Positions 42,571-53,085 of a stretch of DNA of 64,000 bases are shown here, piece after piece. The stretch is taken from the NCBI RefSeq assembly GCF_002272015.1, contig NZ_NPBY01000078.1:1-64000 (forward strand), read 5' to 3'. Position numbers and translations under genes: made by a program. The stretch is from Paenibacillus campinasensis. GTDB taxonomy: Bacteria; Bacillota; Bacilli; Paenibacillales; Paenibacillaceae. The notes under the pieces were generated by a model. That model ran no database searches. It saw nothing but the letters and a program-made list of their open reading frames with translations, and was not told where the DNA came from. Positions within the stretch are counted from its first letter, which is position 1. Each line of letters opens with the position of its first letter.

Positions 42571-44649
42571 ATGGCAAGAGAGTTCTCCTTGAAAAATACA
42601 CGTAACATCGGGATCATGGCGCATATTGACGCTGGTAAGACGACCACCACAGAGCGGATCTTGTTCTATACCGGTCGTACGCACAAAATCGGGGAAGTTC
42701 ACGAGGGTGCTGCTACGATGGACTGGATGGAGCAAGAGCAGGAGCGCGGAATCACAATTACGTCCGCTGCTACAACCGCTCAGTGGAAAGGTCATCGCGT
42801 TAATATTATCGACACCCCGGGGCACGTTGACTTCACAGTAGAAGTTGAACGTTCCCTTCGTGTATTGGATGGGGCAGTAGGTGTATTCAGTGCGAAAGAG
42901 GGCGTTGAACCTCAGTCGGAAACCGTATGGAGACAAGCAGACCGTTACGGTGTACCGCGGATCGCATATGTGAACAAAATGGATATTATCGGCGCTGACT
43001 TCTTGAATGTTGTAAAAGACATGAGAGATCGTCTGCAAGCGAATGCGGTAGCGATTCAGCTTCCGATTGGTGCAGAAGCTGACTTCATCGGCATCATCGA
43101 TCTTGTCGAGGAAAAAGCTTATATGTATAAGGATGACCTCGGCCAGAACATCGAAGAAGCTGAGATTCCAGCCGAATACAAAGATCAAGTTGAAGAGCTT
43201 CGCAACGAGCTTATCGAGAAGGTAGCTGAGCTGGACGAAGATCTGACCATGAAATACCTTGAAGGTGAAGAAATCACGGTTGAGGAGCTGAAAGCTGCTC
43301 TGCGCAAAGGTGTAGTAGAGGTTAAAATCTTCCCTGTAATCTGCGGATCTTCTTATCGTAACAAAGGTGTTCAGCTGATGCTTGACGCTGTTATCGACTA
43401 TCTGCCGGCTCCAGTTGACGTACCGGACATCAAGGGTACCCTTGAAGACGGAACGGAAGTAAGCCGCAAATCTGCCGATGAAGAGCCATTTGCTGCTCTG
43501 GCGTTCAAAATCATGACGGACCCTTATGTTGGTAAGCTGACGTTCTTCCGTGTGTATTCCGGTATTCTGCAATCCGGCTCTTACGTACTGAATGCAACGA
43601 AAGGCAAGCGCGAGCGTATCGGTCGTATCCTTCAGATGCATGCGAACAGCCGTCAAGAAATCAACCAGGTTTATGCTGGTGATATCGCGGCAGCTGTAGG
43701 TTTGAAAGATACCGGTACAGGTGATACACTGTGTGATGAGAAGCATCCAGTTATTCTGGAGTCCATGAACTTCCCGGATCCGGTTATCGAAATCGCAGTT
43801 GAGCCTAAAACAAAAGCCGACCAGGATAAAATGGGTGTGGCCCTCGGTAAGTTGACAGAAGAGGATCCAACGCTTCGCGCTCATACGGATGAGGAAACCG
43901 GCCAAACGATTCTGGCAGGTATGGGTGAGCTTCACCTTGATATCATCATCGACCGTATGCGTCGTGAGTTCAAGGTTGAGACCAACGTTGGTAAGCCTCA
44001 GGTTGCTTATCGCGAAACCTTCCGCAAGCCAGGGCGTGTTGAAGGTAAATTCGTCCGTCAGTCCGGTGGTCGTGGTCAATACGGTCACGTATGGGTTGAG
44101 TTCGAACCTCTCGAAGCGGGTAGCGGCAACCAGTTCGACAGCAAGATCGTCGGCGGTGCTGTACCTAGAGAATATATTGGACCAGCACAACAAGGTATTG
44201 AAGAGCAGATGAAGAACGGTGTACTTGCCGGCTTCCCGCTTGTAGACGTTAAAGCTACAATCGTTGACGGTTCTTACCATGATGTTGACTCCAATGAAAT
44301 GGCGTTCAAAATCGCCGGTTCTATGGCTTTGAAAGCGGCGAAGGATGTATGTAGTCCTGTCCTGCTTGAGCCAATCATGAAAGTAGAAGTTACCGTGCCT
44401 GAGGAATACATGGGCGACGTAATGGGTATGCTGAACTCCCGCCGTGGACGTATCGAAGGTATGGACTCCCGTGGCGGTACGCAAATTATCCGTGCGAAAG
44501 TGCCTCTCTCCGAAATGTTCGGTTACTCTACAACTCTTCGTTCCGGTACACAAGGCCGCGGCGTATTCTCGATGGAACTCTCCCATTACGAAGAAGTTCC
44601 TAAGAATATCTCTGATGAAATTGTGACCAAGTTCAAAGGCGCAGAGTAA
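42571..44649 (+). CDS. fusA: Elongation factor G
   Basis: A 692-residue translocase. G-motifs AHIDAGKTT (17-25), DTPGH (near 82), NKMD (near 136). Domains II-V follow to residue 692 with the domain IV loop region GGRGQYGHVWVE. GAAGGGAG precedes the ATG. Confidence 0.98.
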   Translation: MAREFSLKNTRNIGIMAHIDAGKTTTTERILFYTGRTHKIGEVHEGAATMDWMEQEQERGITITSAATTAQWKGHRVNIIDTPGHVDFTVEVERSLRVLDGAVGVFSAKEGVEPQSETVWRQADRYGVPRIAYVNKMDIIGADFLNVVKDMRDRLQANAVAIQLPIGAEADFIGIIDLVEEKAYMYKDDLGQNIEEAEIPAEYKDQVEELRNELIEKVAELDEDLTMKYLEGEEITVEELKAALRKGVVEVKIFPVICGSSYRNKGVQLMLDAVIDYLPAPVDVPDIKGTLEDGTEVSRKSADEEPFAALAFKIMTDPYVGKLTFFRVYSGILQSGSYVLNATKGKRERIGRILQMHANSRQEINQVYAGDIAAAVGLKDTGTGDTLCDEKHPVILESMNFPDPVIEIAVEPKTKADQDKMGVALGKLTEEDPTLRAHTDEETGQTILAGMGELHLDIIIDRMRREFKVETNVGKPQVAYRETFRKPGRVEGKFVRQSGGRGQYGHVWVEFEPLEAGSGNQFDSKIVGGAVPREYIGPAQQGIEEQMKNGVLAGFPLVDVKATIVDGSYHDVDSNEMAFKIAGSMALKAAKDVCSPVLLEPIMKVEVTVPEEYMGDVMGMLNSRRGRIEGMDSRGGTQIIRAKVPLSEMFGYSTTLRSGTQGRGVFSMELSHYEEVPKNISDEIVTKFKGAE

Positions 44650-44674
44650 TAAGTTTCACCTGCTGGATTAGGAG

Positions 44675-44692
44675 ACGGGATGATCGTCCCGT
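44675..44692 (+). other. Hairpin in the tuf leader
   Basis: ACGGGA (44675-44680), TGATCG loop, TCCCGT (44687-44692), 52 bases before tuf. No T tract, so not a terminator; perhaps an RNA-processing or stability element. Confidence 0.4.
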
Positions 44693-44743
44693 TCATTCCG
44701 TTCCAGCCTAACATATATATCCCCTTAAGGAGGAATTGTTCAA

Positions 44744-45934
<1,191 letters not shown>

Positions 45935-46007
45935 TTAACGCTTATCCCATAAGCGATCGATATGCAACAGTGTACTGTAACGAGCAACAATGTGATGTAA
46001 CGATAAG

Positions 46008-46040
46008 AGAGTCCGGCCCTCAAGGCCGGGCTCTTTTTCT
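46008..46040 (+). terminator. Terminator of the str operon
   Basis: AGAGTCCGGCC (46008-46018) pairs with GGCCGGGCTCT (46024-46034) around CTCAA, then TTTTTCT. Confidence 0.88.
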
Positions 46041-46168
46041 GTGACAACTTCCTTCTATATATATGATAGAATTTGCGAAGCAATTCCTGTCCCGTGTTTA
46101 AGACGGGGGGCGGAGATCTATACTGATAACAGCCAATACATGGCTTTTCATGAATTATGATTTAATGC

Positions 46169-46197
46169 TTGCAATACGCCTATCTTTTCTATATAAT
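46169..46197 (+). promoter_or_regulatory. Promoter of the S10-spc-alpha operon
   Basis: TTGCAA (46169-46174), 17 bases, TATAAT (46192-46197). About 130 untranslated bases follow before rpsJ. No other gene lies in 46041-46335. Confidence 0.82.
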
Positions 46198-46335
46198 AGT
46201 GAATGTTGTTCTGCGACGTTGCGATGATGTGAGAGGTTACCGACACACCCGGCCCCTTTGCCATGAGGAGGGTGATCGGAAAATTTTCACGGAGTATGTC
46301 CGATACCAAATTGGGCGATAGAAGGAGGGAATAAA

Positions 46336-46644
46336 ATGGCAAAGCAAAAAATTCGTATTCGCTTGAAAGCATACGACCACAGAATTCTTGATCAATCCGC
46401 TGAGAAAATCGTTGAGACAGCTAAACGTTCGGGTGCTGGTGTTTCCGGTCCGATCCCGCTTCCAACTGAGAAACAAGTAATTACCATTCTCCGTGCGGTG
46501 CACAAGTATAAGGATTCTCGGGAACAGTTCGAGATGCGTACTCATAAACGCTTGATCGATATCGTGAACCCGACTCCACAAACTGTGGATGCCTTGATGC
46601 GCTTGGACCTGCCGTCCGGTGTAGATATCGAAATCAAACTGTAA
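46336..46644 (+). CDS. rpsJ: 30S ribosomal protein S10
   Basis: A 102-residue protein, first of the S10 operon (MAKQKIRIRLKAYDHRILDQ; HKRLIDIVNPTPQTVDALM). S10 is also NusE, binding NusB/NusG during rRNA antitermination. AGAAGGAGGG upstream. Confidence 0.98.
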   Translation: MAKQKIRIRLKAYDHRILDQSAEKIVETAKRSGAGVSGPIPLPTEKQVITILRAVHKYKDSREQFEMRTHKRLIDIVNPTPQTVDALMRLDLPSGVDIEIKL

Positions 46645-46682
46645 TTGCATAATGAATTAGTGAAGAGAAAAGAGGTGTCAAC

Positions 46683-47306
46683 ATGAAAGGTATCTTAGGT
46701 AGAAAACTCGGAATGACTCAAGTGTTTACTCCAGAAGGTAATGTAATCCCTGTAACGGTTATCGAAGCAGGTCCTTGTGTTGTTCTGCAGAAAAAAGATC
46801 TTGAGAACGATGGATACGAAGCGATCCAGGTTGGTTTCGCTGATAAGAAAGAGCAACGTGCCAACAAACCAGAAGCAGGACATGCGAAAAAAGCAAATAC
46901 TGCACCTAAGCGCTACGTTCGCGAAATTCGCGGTGTTGACCTCGCGAGTGTCGAGGTCGGCCAGGAGCTGAAGGCAGATGTCTTCTCCGAAGGCGAATTT
47001 GTTGACGTAACCGGTATTTCCAAGGGTAAAGGTTTCCAAGGTGTTATCAAGCGTTGGGGACAAAGCCGCGGACCAATGTCTCACGGTTCCCGTTATCATC
47101 GCAGACCAGGTTCCATGGGTTCGATCCAGGCTAACCGTGTTCCTAAAGGAAAACGCCTGCCAGGTCACATGGGCCACGAAACAGTTACCATCCAAAAGCT
47201 TGAAGTGATCAAGGTAGACGCTGAGCGTAACGTTATCCTTGTTAAAGGTTCCGTTCCAGGACCGAAAAAAGGCTTTGTGCAAATTAAAGAAACGGTGAAG
47301 AAATAA
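46683..47306 (+). CDS. rplC: 50S ribosomal protein L3
   Basis: A 207-residue protein reaching the peptidyl-transferase centre through the basic loop RGPMSHGSRYHRRPGSMG near 127-144. AGAGGTG upstream of ATG. Confidence 0.98.
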   Translation: MKGILGRKLGMTQVFTPEGNVIPVTVIEAGPCVVLQKKDLENDGYEAIQVGFADKKEQRANKPEAGHAKKANTAPKRYVREIRGVDLASVEVGQELKADVFSEGEFVDVTGISKGKGFQGVIKRWGQSRGPMSHGSRYHRRPGSMGSIQANRVPKGKRLPGHMGHETVTIQKLEVIKVDAERNVILVKGSVPGPKKGFVQIKETVKK

Positions 47307-47332
47307 TCACCTAAAGAAAGGAGGAGCAAACA

Positions 47333-47956
47333 ATGCCTAAAGTAGCACTTTATAATGTCAGCGGTAGCCAAGTTGGCGAAGTAGAACTGAATGAAGCGGT
47401 ATTCGGGATTGAGCCGAACGTGCATGTTATGCACAGTGCAGTATTGCTGCAGCGCGCTTCCCTTCGTCGCGGTACGCATAAAGTAAAAGGACGTTCTGAA
47501 GTACGCGGCGGCGGTCGTAAGCCTTGGAAACAAAAAGGCACAGGACGCGCTCGTCAAGGATCGATCCGTGCACCACAATGGAAAGGCGGCGGTACCGTAT
47601 TCGGACCAACTCCGCGCAGCTATTCCTTCAAACTTCCTAAGAAAGTTCGTCGTCTGGCGATCAAATCCGCTTTGTCTTCTAAAGTGAACGACAATGCAAT
47701 TATCGTACTGGATCAATTGACGCTGAATGCGCCAAAAACGAAAGAGTTTGCAAGCATCCTGAGCAACCTTAAAGTAGGACGTAAAGCTCTGATCGTTGCT
47801 CCTAGCTACGATGACAACGTTGCCCTTTCCGCTCGTAACATTCCGGGAGTGAAGTTTGTAGCGGCTGATGGCATTAATGTTCTTGACGTACTGTCGTACG
47901 ATCAACTGATCATTACGAAAGAAGCAGTTCAGAAGGTAGAGGAGGTGCTCGCGTAA
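47333..47956 (+). CDS. rplD: 50S ribosomal protein L4
   Basis: A 207-residue exit-tunnel protein; the long loop RGGGRKPWKQKGTGRARQGS (residues 60-80) lines the tunnel and is the macrolide-resistance site, here of normal sequence. Ends in a one-base overlap with rplW. Confidence 0.98.
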   Translation: MPKVALYNVSGSQVGEVELNEAVFGIEPNVHVMHSAVLLQRASLRRGTHKVKGRSEVRGGGRKPWKQKGTGRARQGSIRAPQWKGGGTVFGPTPRSYSFKLPKKVRRLAIKSALSSKVNDNAIIVLDQLTLNAPKTKEFASILSNLKVGRKALIVAPSYDDNVALSARNIPGVKFVAADGINVLDVLSYDQLIITKEAVQKVEEVLA

Positions 47957-48249
47957 TGAAGGACCCACGCGATATTATCAAGCGCCCGGTGATCACGGAA
48001 CGTACGGCTGACTACATGGCAGATCTGAAATATGCTTTTGAAGTTGATATTCGTGCGAACAAAACCGAGATCAAACAAGCTGTTGAATCCATTTTCAAAG
48101 TGAAAGTTTCGAATGTGAATACGATGCGTGTTCCGGCGAAGCCGAAACGCTATGGCCGTTATTCCGGTTACACTTCCGAATGGAAGAAAGCGATCGTAAC
48201 GCTTACTCCGGACAGCAAGCCGCTCGAATTCTTTGAATCTGCAGAATAA
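47956..48249 (+). CDS. rplW: 50S ribosomal protein L23
   Basis: A 97-residue protein at the tunnel exit, the docking site for trigger factor and SRP (DPRDIIKRPVITERT; KVSNVNTMRVPAKPKRYGR). GAGGTG lies inside the end of rplD. Confidence 0.97.
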   Translation: MKDPRDIIKRPVITERTADYMADLKYAFEVDIRANKTEIKQAVESIFKVKVSNVNTMRVPAKPKRYGRYSGYTSEWKKAIVTLTPDSKPLEFFESAE

Positions 48250-48278
48250 CAATTTCTTGAGTAAGGAGGGAAAACACA

Positions 48279-49109
48279 GTGCCTATTAAAAAGTATAAAC
48301 CGACATCCCCGGCTCGCCGTAACATGTCCGTGTCGACTTTCGAAGAGATCACCACGAACAAGCCGGAGAAATCGCTTTTGGCGCCGCTGAGCAAAACAGC
48401 TGGACGCAATAACCAAGGTAAAATTACGGTTCGTCATCATGGCGGCGGACATAAACGTAAATACCGGATTATCGACTTCAAACGTAACAAAGACGGCATT
48501 CCAGGTCGCGTTGCTACGATTGAGTACGATCCAAACCGTACTTCCAATATCGCTCTGATTCACTACGCAGACGGAGAGAAACGCTACATCATCGCTCCTA
48601 AAGGTCTGAAAGTAGGAGATCAAGTTGTTTCCGGCGTAGGTGCCGACATCAAAATCGGTAACGCACTGCCGCTTGAGAACATTCCGGTGGGTACTGTTAT
48701 CCACAATATCGAATTGAAGCCAGGCAAAGGCGGACAATTGGTTCGCGCTGCTGGTACAGAAGCACAGCTTCTCGGTAAAGAAGATAAATACGTAACGATT
48801 CGTTTGTCTTCCGGTGAAGTTCGTCACATCCTGAAAACTTGCCGTGCAACCATCGGTTCTGTGGGTAACCAAGACCATGAGTTGATCAAAATCGGTAAAG
48901 CAGGCCGCAGCCGCTGGCTCGGACAGCGTCCTGAAGTGCGCGGGGTTGTTATGAACCCTAACGATCACCCTCACGGTGGTGGTGAAGGCCGCGCTCCAAT
49001 CGGACGTAAGTCTCCTATGTCTCCTTGGGGTAAACCAACCCTTGGTTACAAAACCCGTAAAAAAGGCAAAGCTTCTGACAAATATATCGTTCGCCGCCGC
49101 ACGAAGTAA
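48279..49109 (+). CDS. rplB: 50S ribosomal protein L2
   Basis: A 276-residue primary rRNA-binding protein near the peptidyl-transferase centre. The conserved histidine loop MNPNDHPHGGGEGR is near residue 226. GTG start with AAGGAGGG upstream. Confidence 0.98.
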   Translation: MPIKKYKPTSPARRNMSVSTFEEITTNKPEKSLLAPLSKTAGRNNQGKITVRHHGGGHKRKYRIIDFKRNKDGIPGRVATIEYDPNRTSNIALIHYADGEKRYIIAPKGLKVGDQVVSGVGADIKIGNALPLENIPVGTVIHNIELKPGKGGQLVRAAGTEAQLLGKEDKYVTIRLSSGEVRHILKTCRATIGSVGNQDHELIKIGKAGRSRWLGQRPEVRGVVMNPNDHPHGGGEGRAPIGRKSPMSPWGKPTLGYKTRKKGKASDKYIVRRRTK

Positions 49110-49179
49110 TGCGCTCACTCGCATAGCTTCGTGAAGTGCCGAAGGTAACGAGATCATTTGGTGAAGGGAGGATTTCTAT

Positions 49180-49455
49180 ATGAGCCGCAGTTTGAAAAAA
49201 GGACCTTTCGTCGACGGATACCTGCTTAAAAAAGTAGAGGAAATGAACAGCTCGAACAAAAAGGCTGTGATCAAAACTTGGTCCCGCCGTTCCACTATTT
49301 TCCCGCAATTTATCGGTCACACGTTCGGTGTATATGACGGCCGCAAGCATGTGCCTGTATATGTAACAGAGGACATGGTAGGACACAAGTTGGGTGAGTT
49401 TGCTCCAACTCGTACTTACAAAGGTCACGAAGACGATAAGAAAACGAGAAGATAA
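49180..49455 (+). CDS. rpsS: 30S ribosomal protein S19
   Basis: A 91-residue 30S head protein (MSRSLKKGPFVDGYLLKKV; VYVTEDMVGHKLGEFAPTR). GAAGGGAGG upstream. Confidence 0.98.
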   Translation: MSRSLKKGPFVDGYLLKKVEEMNSSNKKAVIKTWSRRSTIFPQFIGHTFGVYDGRKHVPVYVTEDMVGHKLGEFAPTRTYKGHEDDKKTRR

Positions 49456-49490
49456 TTAACGAAGCTCTTTGTTTGAGAGGAGGTTAAACA

Positions 49491-49823
49491 ATGGAAGCAA
49501 AAGCACATGCAAGATCGATTCGGATTGCTCCTCGTAAAGCTCAACTCGTAGTTGACTTGATCCGCGGCAAGCAAGTCGGCGAAGCGATCGCAATTCTTCG
49601 TCACACTCCAAAGGCTGCATCTCCAATCGTGGAGAAGTTGCTGAACTCGGCTGTTGCGAATGCTGAGCACAACTACTCTTTGGATGTTAATAAATTGGTT
49701 GTAACCCAAGCTTATGTTAACCAAGGTCCGACCATGAAACGTTTCCGCCCACGTGCGATGGGACGTGCAAGCCGGATTAACAAACGCACCAGCCATATTA
49801 CTTTGGTGGTAGCTGAAAAATAA
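49491..49823 (+). CDS. rplV: 50S ribosomal protein L22
   Basis: A 110-residue exit-tunnel protein; its beta-hairpin tip FRPRAMGRASRINKRTSH near 84-101 lies by the macrolide site and is of normal length. AGAGGAGG upstream. Confidence 0.98.
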   Translation: MEAKAHARSIRIAPRKAQLVVDLIRGKQVGEAIAILRHTPKAASPIVEKLLNSAVANAEHNYSLDVNKLVVTQAYVNQGPTMKRFRPRAMGRASRINKRTSHITLVVAEK

Positions 49824-49836
49824 GGAGGGAAAACGT

Positions 49837-50502
49837 GTGGGCCAAAAGGTAAATCCAGTAGGACTCCGTATCGGTATTATCCGTGATTGGGAATCCAAAT
49901 GGTATGCAGGCAAAGATTTCGGTGATCTTTTGCTGGAAGACGTGAAAATCCGTGAATACCTGAAAAATAAATTGAAAGACTCCGCTGTATCCCGTATTGA
50001 AATCGAGAGAGCGGCAAACCGTGTGAACGTGACGATCCACACTGCGAAACCAGGCATGGTTATCGGTAAAGGTGGTTCCGAGGTAGAAGTGCTGCGCGGA
50101 CAAGTGACTAAAATCGCTGGCGGCAAAAAAGTTCACATCAACATTTCTGAAATTAAAAACCCTGAACTGGACGCAATTCTTGTTGCTGAAAGCATTGCAC
50201 AACAGCTGGAACGTCGTGTATCTTTCCGTCGTGCACTGAAACAAGCAATTCAAAGAACGATGCGTGCAGGAGCGAAGGGGATCAAAACATCGGTCAGCGG
50301 ACGTCTTGGCGGAGCCGAGATTGCTCGTACGGAAGGCTACAGTGAAGGAACTGTTCCACTTCATACGCTTCGTGCAGACATCGACTATGGTACAGCAGAA
50401 GCGCATACGACTTACGGCCGTATCGGCGTGAAAGTATGGATCTATCGTGGAGAGGTTCTTCCTACGGCTAAGAAACAAGCTGCTCAGGAAGGAGGCAACT
50501 AA
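49837..50502 (+). CDS. rpsC: 30S ribosomal protein S3
   Basis: A 221-residue protein at the mRNA entry. KH domain with GMVIGKGGSEVEVLR near residue 73, followed by the S3 C-terminal domain. The GTG at 49837 is used (GTG GGC CAA, MGQKVNP); another GTG lies two bases earlier in a different frame. AAGGAGGG upstream. Confidence 0.98.
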   Translation: MGQKVNPVGLRIGIIRDWESKWYAGKDFGDLLLEDVKIREYLKNKLKDSAVSRIEIERAANRVNVTIHTAKPGMVIGKGGSEVEVLRGQVTKIAGGKKVHINISEIKNPELDAILVAESIAQQLERRVSFRRALKQAIQRTMRAGAKGIKTSVSGRLGGAEIARTEGYSEGTVPLHTLRADIDYGTAEAHTTYGRIGVKVWIYRGEVLPTAKKQAAQEGGN

Positions 50503-50504
50503 TC

Positions 50505-50939
50505 ATGTTGGTACCAAAGCGCGTAAAACACCGCAAGCAACAACGCGGTAATATGAGAGGTAGAGCTAAAGGCGGTACTGAAGTACTCTTCGGTGAATTC
50601 GGTCTGCAAGCTACGGAACCAGGTTGGATCACCAACCGTCAGATCGAAGCTGCCCGTATTGCTATGACTCGTTACATCCGCCGGGGTGGTAAAGTATGGA
50701 TCAAAATCTTCCCGGATAAGCCGATCACTCAGAAGCCTCTCGAGGTTCGTATGGGTAGCGGTAAAGGTAACGTTGAGAAATGGGTTGCTGTTGTTAAACC
50801 AGGCAAAGTCATGTTTGAACTTGGAGGCGTGTCCGAGGAAATCGCCCGCGAAGCGATGCGTCTCGCCGCTCACAAGCTGCCTGTGAAAACGAAGTTTGTG
50901 AAACGAGAAGAAGTGGGTGGTGAAGCAAATGAAAGCTAA
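50505..50939 (+). CDS. rplP: 50S ribosomal protein L16
   Basis: A 144-residue protein near the A site (MLVPKRVKHRKQQRGNMRGR; arginine-rich MRGRAKGG loop, PDKPITQKPLEVRMGSGKG). Two bases after rpsC; overlaps rpmC by 11 bases. Confidence 0.98.
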   Translation: MLVPKRVKHRKQQRGNMRGRAKGGTEVLFGEFGLQATEPGWITNRQIEAARIAMTRYIRRGGKVWIKIFPDKPITQKPLEVRMGSGKGNVEKWVAVVKPGKVMFELGGVSEEIAREAMRLAAHKLPVKTKFVKREEVGGEANES

Positions 50940-51126
50940 TGAACTGCGCAACTTAACCACTGCAGAAATCGAGCAAAAAATCGCCGGATTTAAAGAGGAA
51001 CTCTTTAACCTCCGTTTTCAATTGGCTACAGGCCAGCTTGACAATCCAACTCGGATTCGTGACGTTCGCAAAGAAATAGCTCGTGCTAAAACCGTTATCC
51101 GTGAAAGAGAACTTGGGATTAGTTAA
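50929..51126 (+). CDS. rpmC: 50S ribosomal protein L29
   Basis: A 65-residue two-helix protein at the tunnel exit (MKANELRNLTTAEIEQKIAG; VRKEIARAKTVIRERELG). ATG 50929 has GGTGG upstream within rplP; a GTG four codons earlier belongs to that site. Confidence 0.95.
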   Translation: MKANELRNLTTAEIEQKIAGFKEELFNLRFQLATGQLDNPTRIRDVRKEIARAKTVIRERELGIS

Positions 51127-51171
51127 TGAAACGGACATGTGAGTGTCTGGATTCAGGAAGGAGGCTAACAA

Positions 51172-51438
51172 ATGAGCGAAGAACGCAATGCTCGTAAAGT
51201 GCAAATCGGTAAAGTCGTCAGTGACAAAATGGATAAAACCATCGTTGTAGCTGTTGAGACGTATAAGAAGCATGACTTGTACCACAAGCGCATTAAATAC
51301 ACGAAGAAATTTAAAGCGCATGATGAGAACAATGAAGCTCAAATCGGAGATACCGTTAAAATCATGGAAACTCGCCCTCTCTCCAAAGACAAGCGCTGGA
51401 GACTGGTTGAAGTGGTCGAAAAAGCGGTTATCATCTAA
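51172..51438 (+). CDS. rpsQ: 30S ribosomal protein S17
   Basis: An 88-residue OB-fold protein (VQIGKVVSDKMDKTIVVAV; KIMETRPLSKDKRWRLVEVV). AGGAAGGAGG upstream. Confidence 0.98.
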   Translation: MSEERNARKVQIGKVVSDKMDKTIVVAVETYKKHDLYHKRIKYTKKFKAHDENNEAQIGDTVKIMETRPLSKDKRWRLVEVVEKAVII

Positions 51439-51473
51439 CTTGTAATCAGTTTGTCCGAAAGGAGGAAATTGAA

Positions 51474-51842
51474 ATGATTCAACCATTTACACGTTTGGCT
51501 GTAGCCGACAACTCTGGTGCGAAGGAACTGATGTGTATCCGCGTATTGGGTGGAACGGGTCGCCGTACAGCTCAAATCGGTGATCTGATCGTATGCTCCG
51601 TCAAACAAGCAACACCAGGAGGCGTTGTCAAAAAGGGTGACGTTGTTAGAGCGGTTGTTGTTCGTACGAAACGTTCTGTACGTCGTAAGGACGGATCCTA
51701 CATCTCTTTTGACGAGAATGCAGCGGTTGTAGTGAAAGAAGACAGAAGCCCACGCGGAACTCGTATTTTCGGACCAGTTGCTCGCGAACTTCGCGAAAGA
51801 GACTACATGAAAATCGTTTCCTTGGCTCCGGAAGTTATCTAA
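51474..51842 (+). CDS. rplN: 50S ribosomal protein L14
   Basis: A 122-residue protein of the subunit bridge (MIQPFTRLAVADNSGAKELM; SPRGTRIFGPVARELRE). AAAGGAGG upstream. Confidence 0.98.
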   Translation: MIQPFTRLAVADNSGAKELMCIRVLGGTGRRTAQIGDLIVCSVKQATPGGVVKKGDVVRAVVVRTKRSVRRKDGSYISFDENAAVVVKEDRSPRGTRIFGPVARELRERDYMKIVSLAPEVI

Positions 51843-51890
51843 TAGCACGGACAAGTAAGAAGAACTGGCTAGTCATAGGAGGTGTAACGA

Positions 51891-52247
51891 ATGGCTAATG
51901 TGAAAAAAGTTCTGGAATCCCACAACAATAAACTGCACGTGAAGAAGGACGACACAGTTATTGTTATCAGCGGTAAGGACAAAGGCAAGAAAGGCCGTGT
52001 CATTGCTGCGTACCCTCGGGAGAACCGCGTTCTGGTTGAAGGTGTGAACATGATCAAGAAGCACCAAAAGCCGAACCAAGCGAACCCTCAAGGCGGGATT
52101 ATTGAAAAAGAGGCTCCGATCCATGTCTCGAACGTCATGCACGTTGATCCGAAGAGCGGAAAAGTAACCCGTATCGGTTACAAGGTACTCGACAACGGCA
52201 AGAAAGTTCGCGTCGCGAAAAGATCCGGAGAAGTTCTTGATAAATAA
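51891..52247 (+). CDS. rplX: 50S ribosomal protein L24
   Basis: A 118-residue assembly initiator with an N-terminal KOW motif (VKKDDTVIVISGKDKGKKGR). Slightly longer than the usual 103-105 residues, owing to the N-terminal MANVKKVLESHNNK extension. An in-frame later ATG has no site; AGGAGGTG supports this start. Confidence 0.97.
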   Translation: MANVKKVLESHNNKLHVKKDDTVIVISGKDKGKKGRVIAAYPRENRVLVEGVNMIKKHQKPNQANPQGGIIEKEAPIHVSNVMHVDPKSGKVTRIGYKVLDNGKKVRVAKRSGEVLDK

Positions 52248-52276
52248 GACTTGTTAAGAAAGGAGGTCCTTGAATC

Positions 52277-52819
52277 ATGGCAGCAAGAATGAAAGAACGT
52301 TTTCTGAACGAAGTAACTCCTGCGCTGATGCAGAAGTTTAACTATAAAACAGTAATGCAAGTACCAAAAATCGAGAAGGTTGTCATCAACATGGGTGTAG
52401 GTGACGCTGTAGCGAACTCGAAGGTGCTTGATTCCGCTGTAAACGACATGCAGCTGATCGCTGGTCAAAAGCCGGTTATCACTCGTGCGAAAAAATCCAT
52501 CGCAGGCTTCAAACTGCGTGAGAACATGCCAATCGGGGTAAAAGTAACCCTGCGCGGTGAGCGCATGTACTACTTCCTCGACAAGCTGTTCAACGTTACG
52601 CTTCCGCGTGTACGTGACTTCCAAGGTGTATCCACCAAGGCGTTTGACGGACGTGGAAACTATACGCTCGGCTTGAAAGAACAACTCATTTTCCCTGAAA
52701 TTGAGTATGACAAAGTGGATAAAGTTCGCGGTATGGACATCGTTATCGTAACGACAGCAAAAACCGACGAAGAATCCCGTGAACTGCTTGCTCAACTGGG
52801 CATGCCTTTTGCGAAATAA
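52277..52819 (+). CDS. rplE: 50S ribosomal protein L5
   Basis: A 180-residue protein that binds 5S rRNA and contacts P-site tRNA (KIEKVVINMGVGDAVANSKV; ITRAKKSIAGFKLRENMPIG). AAAGGAGG upstream. Confidence 0.98.
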   Translation: MAARMKERFLNEVTPALMQKFNYKTVMQVPKIEKVVINMGVGDAVANSKVLDSAVNDMQLIAGQKPVITRAKKSIAGFKLRENMPIGVKVTLRGERMYYFLDKLFNVTLPRVRDFQGVSTKAFDGRGNYTLGLKEQLIFPEIEYDKVDKVRGMDIVIVTTAKTDEESRELLAQLGMPFAK

Positions 52820-52866
52820 GACGGTTGTCCCTTTTCTCCGAAACTATTTAGGAGGTGTCAGGCTAA

Positions 52867-53052
52867 GTGGCAAAAACTTCGATGAAAGTTAAACAACAAC
52901 GCACACCTAAGTTCAAAGTACGGGCTTATACTCGTTGTGAGCGTTGTGGTCGTCCACATTCGGTACTGCAGAAGTTTAAGATTTGCAGAATTTGTTTCCG
53001 TGAATTAGCTTATAAAGGCCAGATTCCTGGCGTGAAAAAAGCAAGCTGGTAA
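52867..53052 (+). CDS. rpsN: 30S ribosomal protein S14, zinc type
   Basis: A 61-residue short zinc-binding S14 with CERCG and CRICF (four cysteines), the form usual in Gram-positives; the long cysteine-free paralogue is not here. GTG start with AGGAGGTG upstream. Confidence 0.97.
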   Translation: MAKTSMKVKQQRTPKFKVRAYTRCERCGRPHSVLQKFKICRICFRELAYKGQIPGVKKASW

Positions 53053-53085
53053 GAAGTTTATAACCGGGAAGGAGGTTTATCCTAC

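Noticed and set aside
42457..44586. 709-codon minus-strand frame across fusA
   Set aside because: Same reason: complementary to a highly expressed gene, no motif, overlaps rpsG as well.
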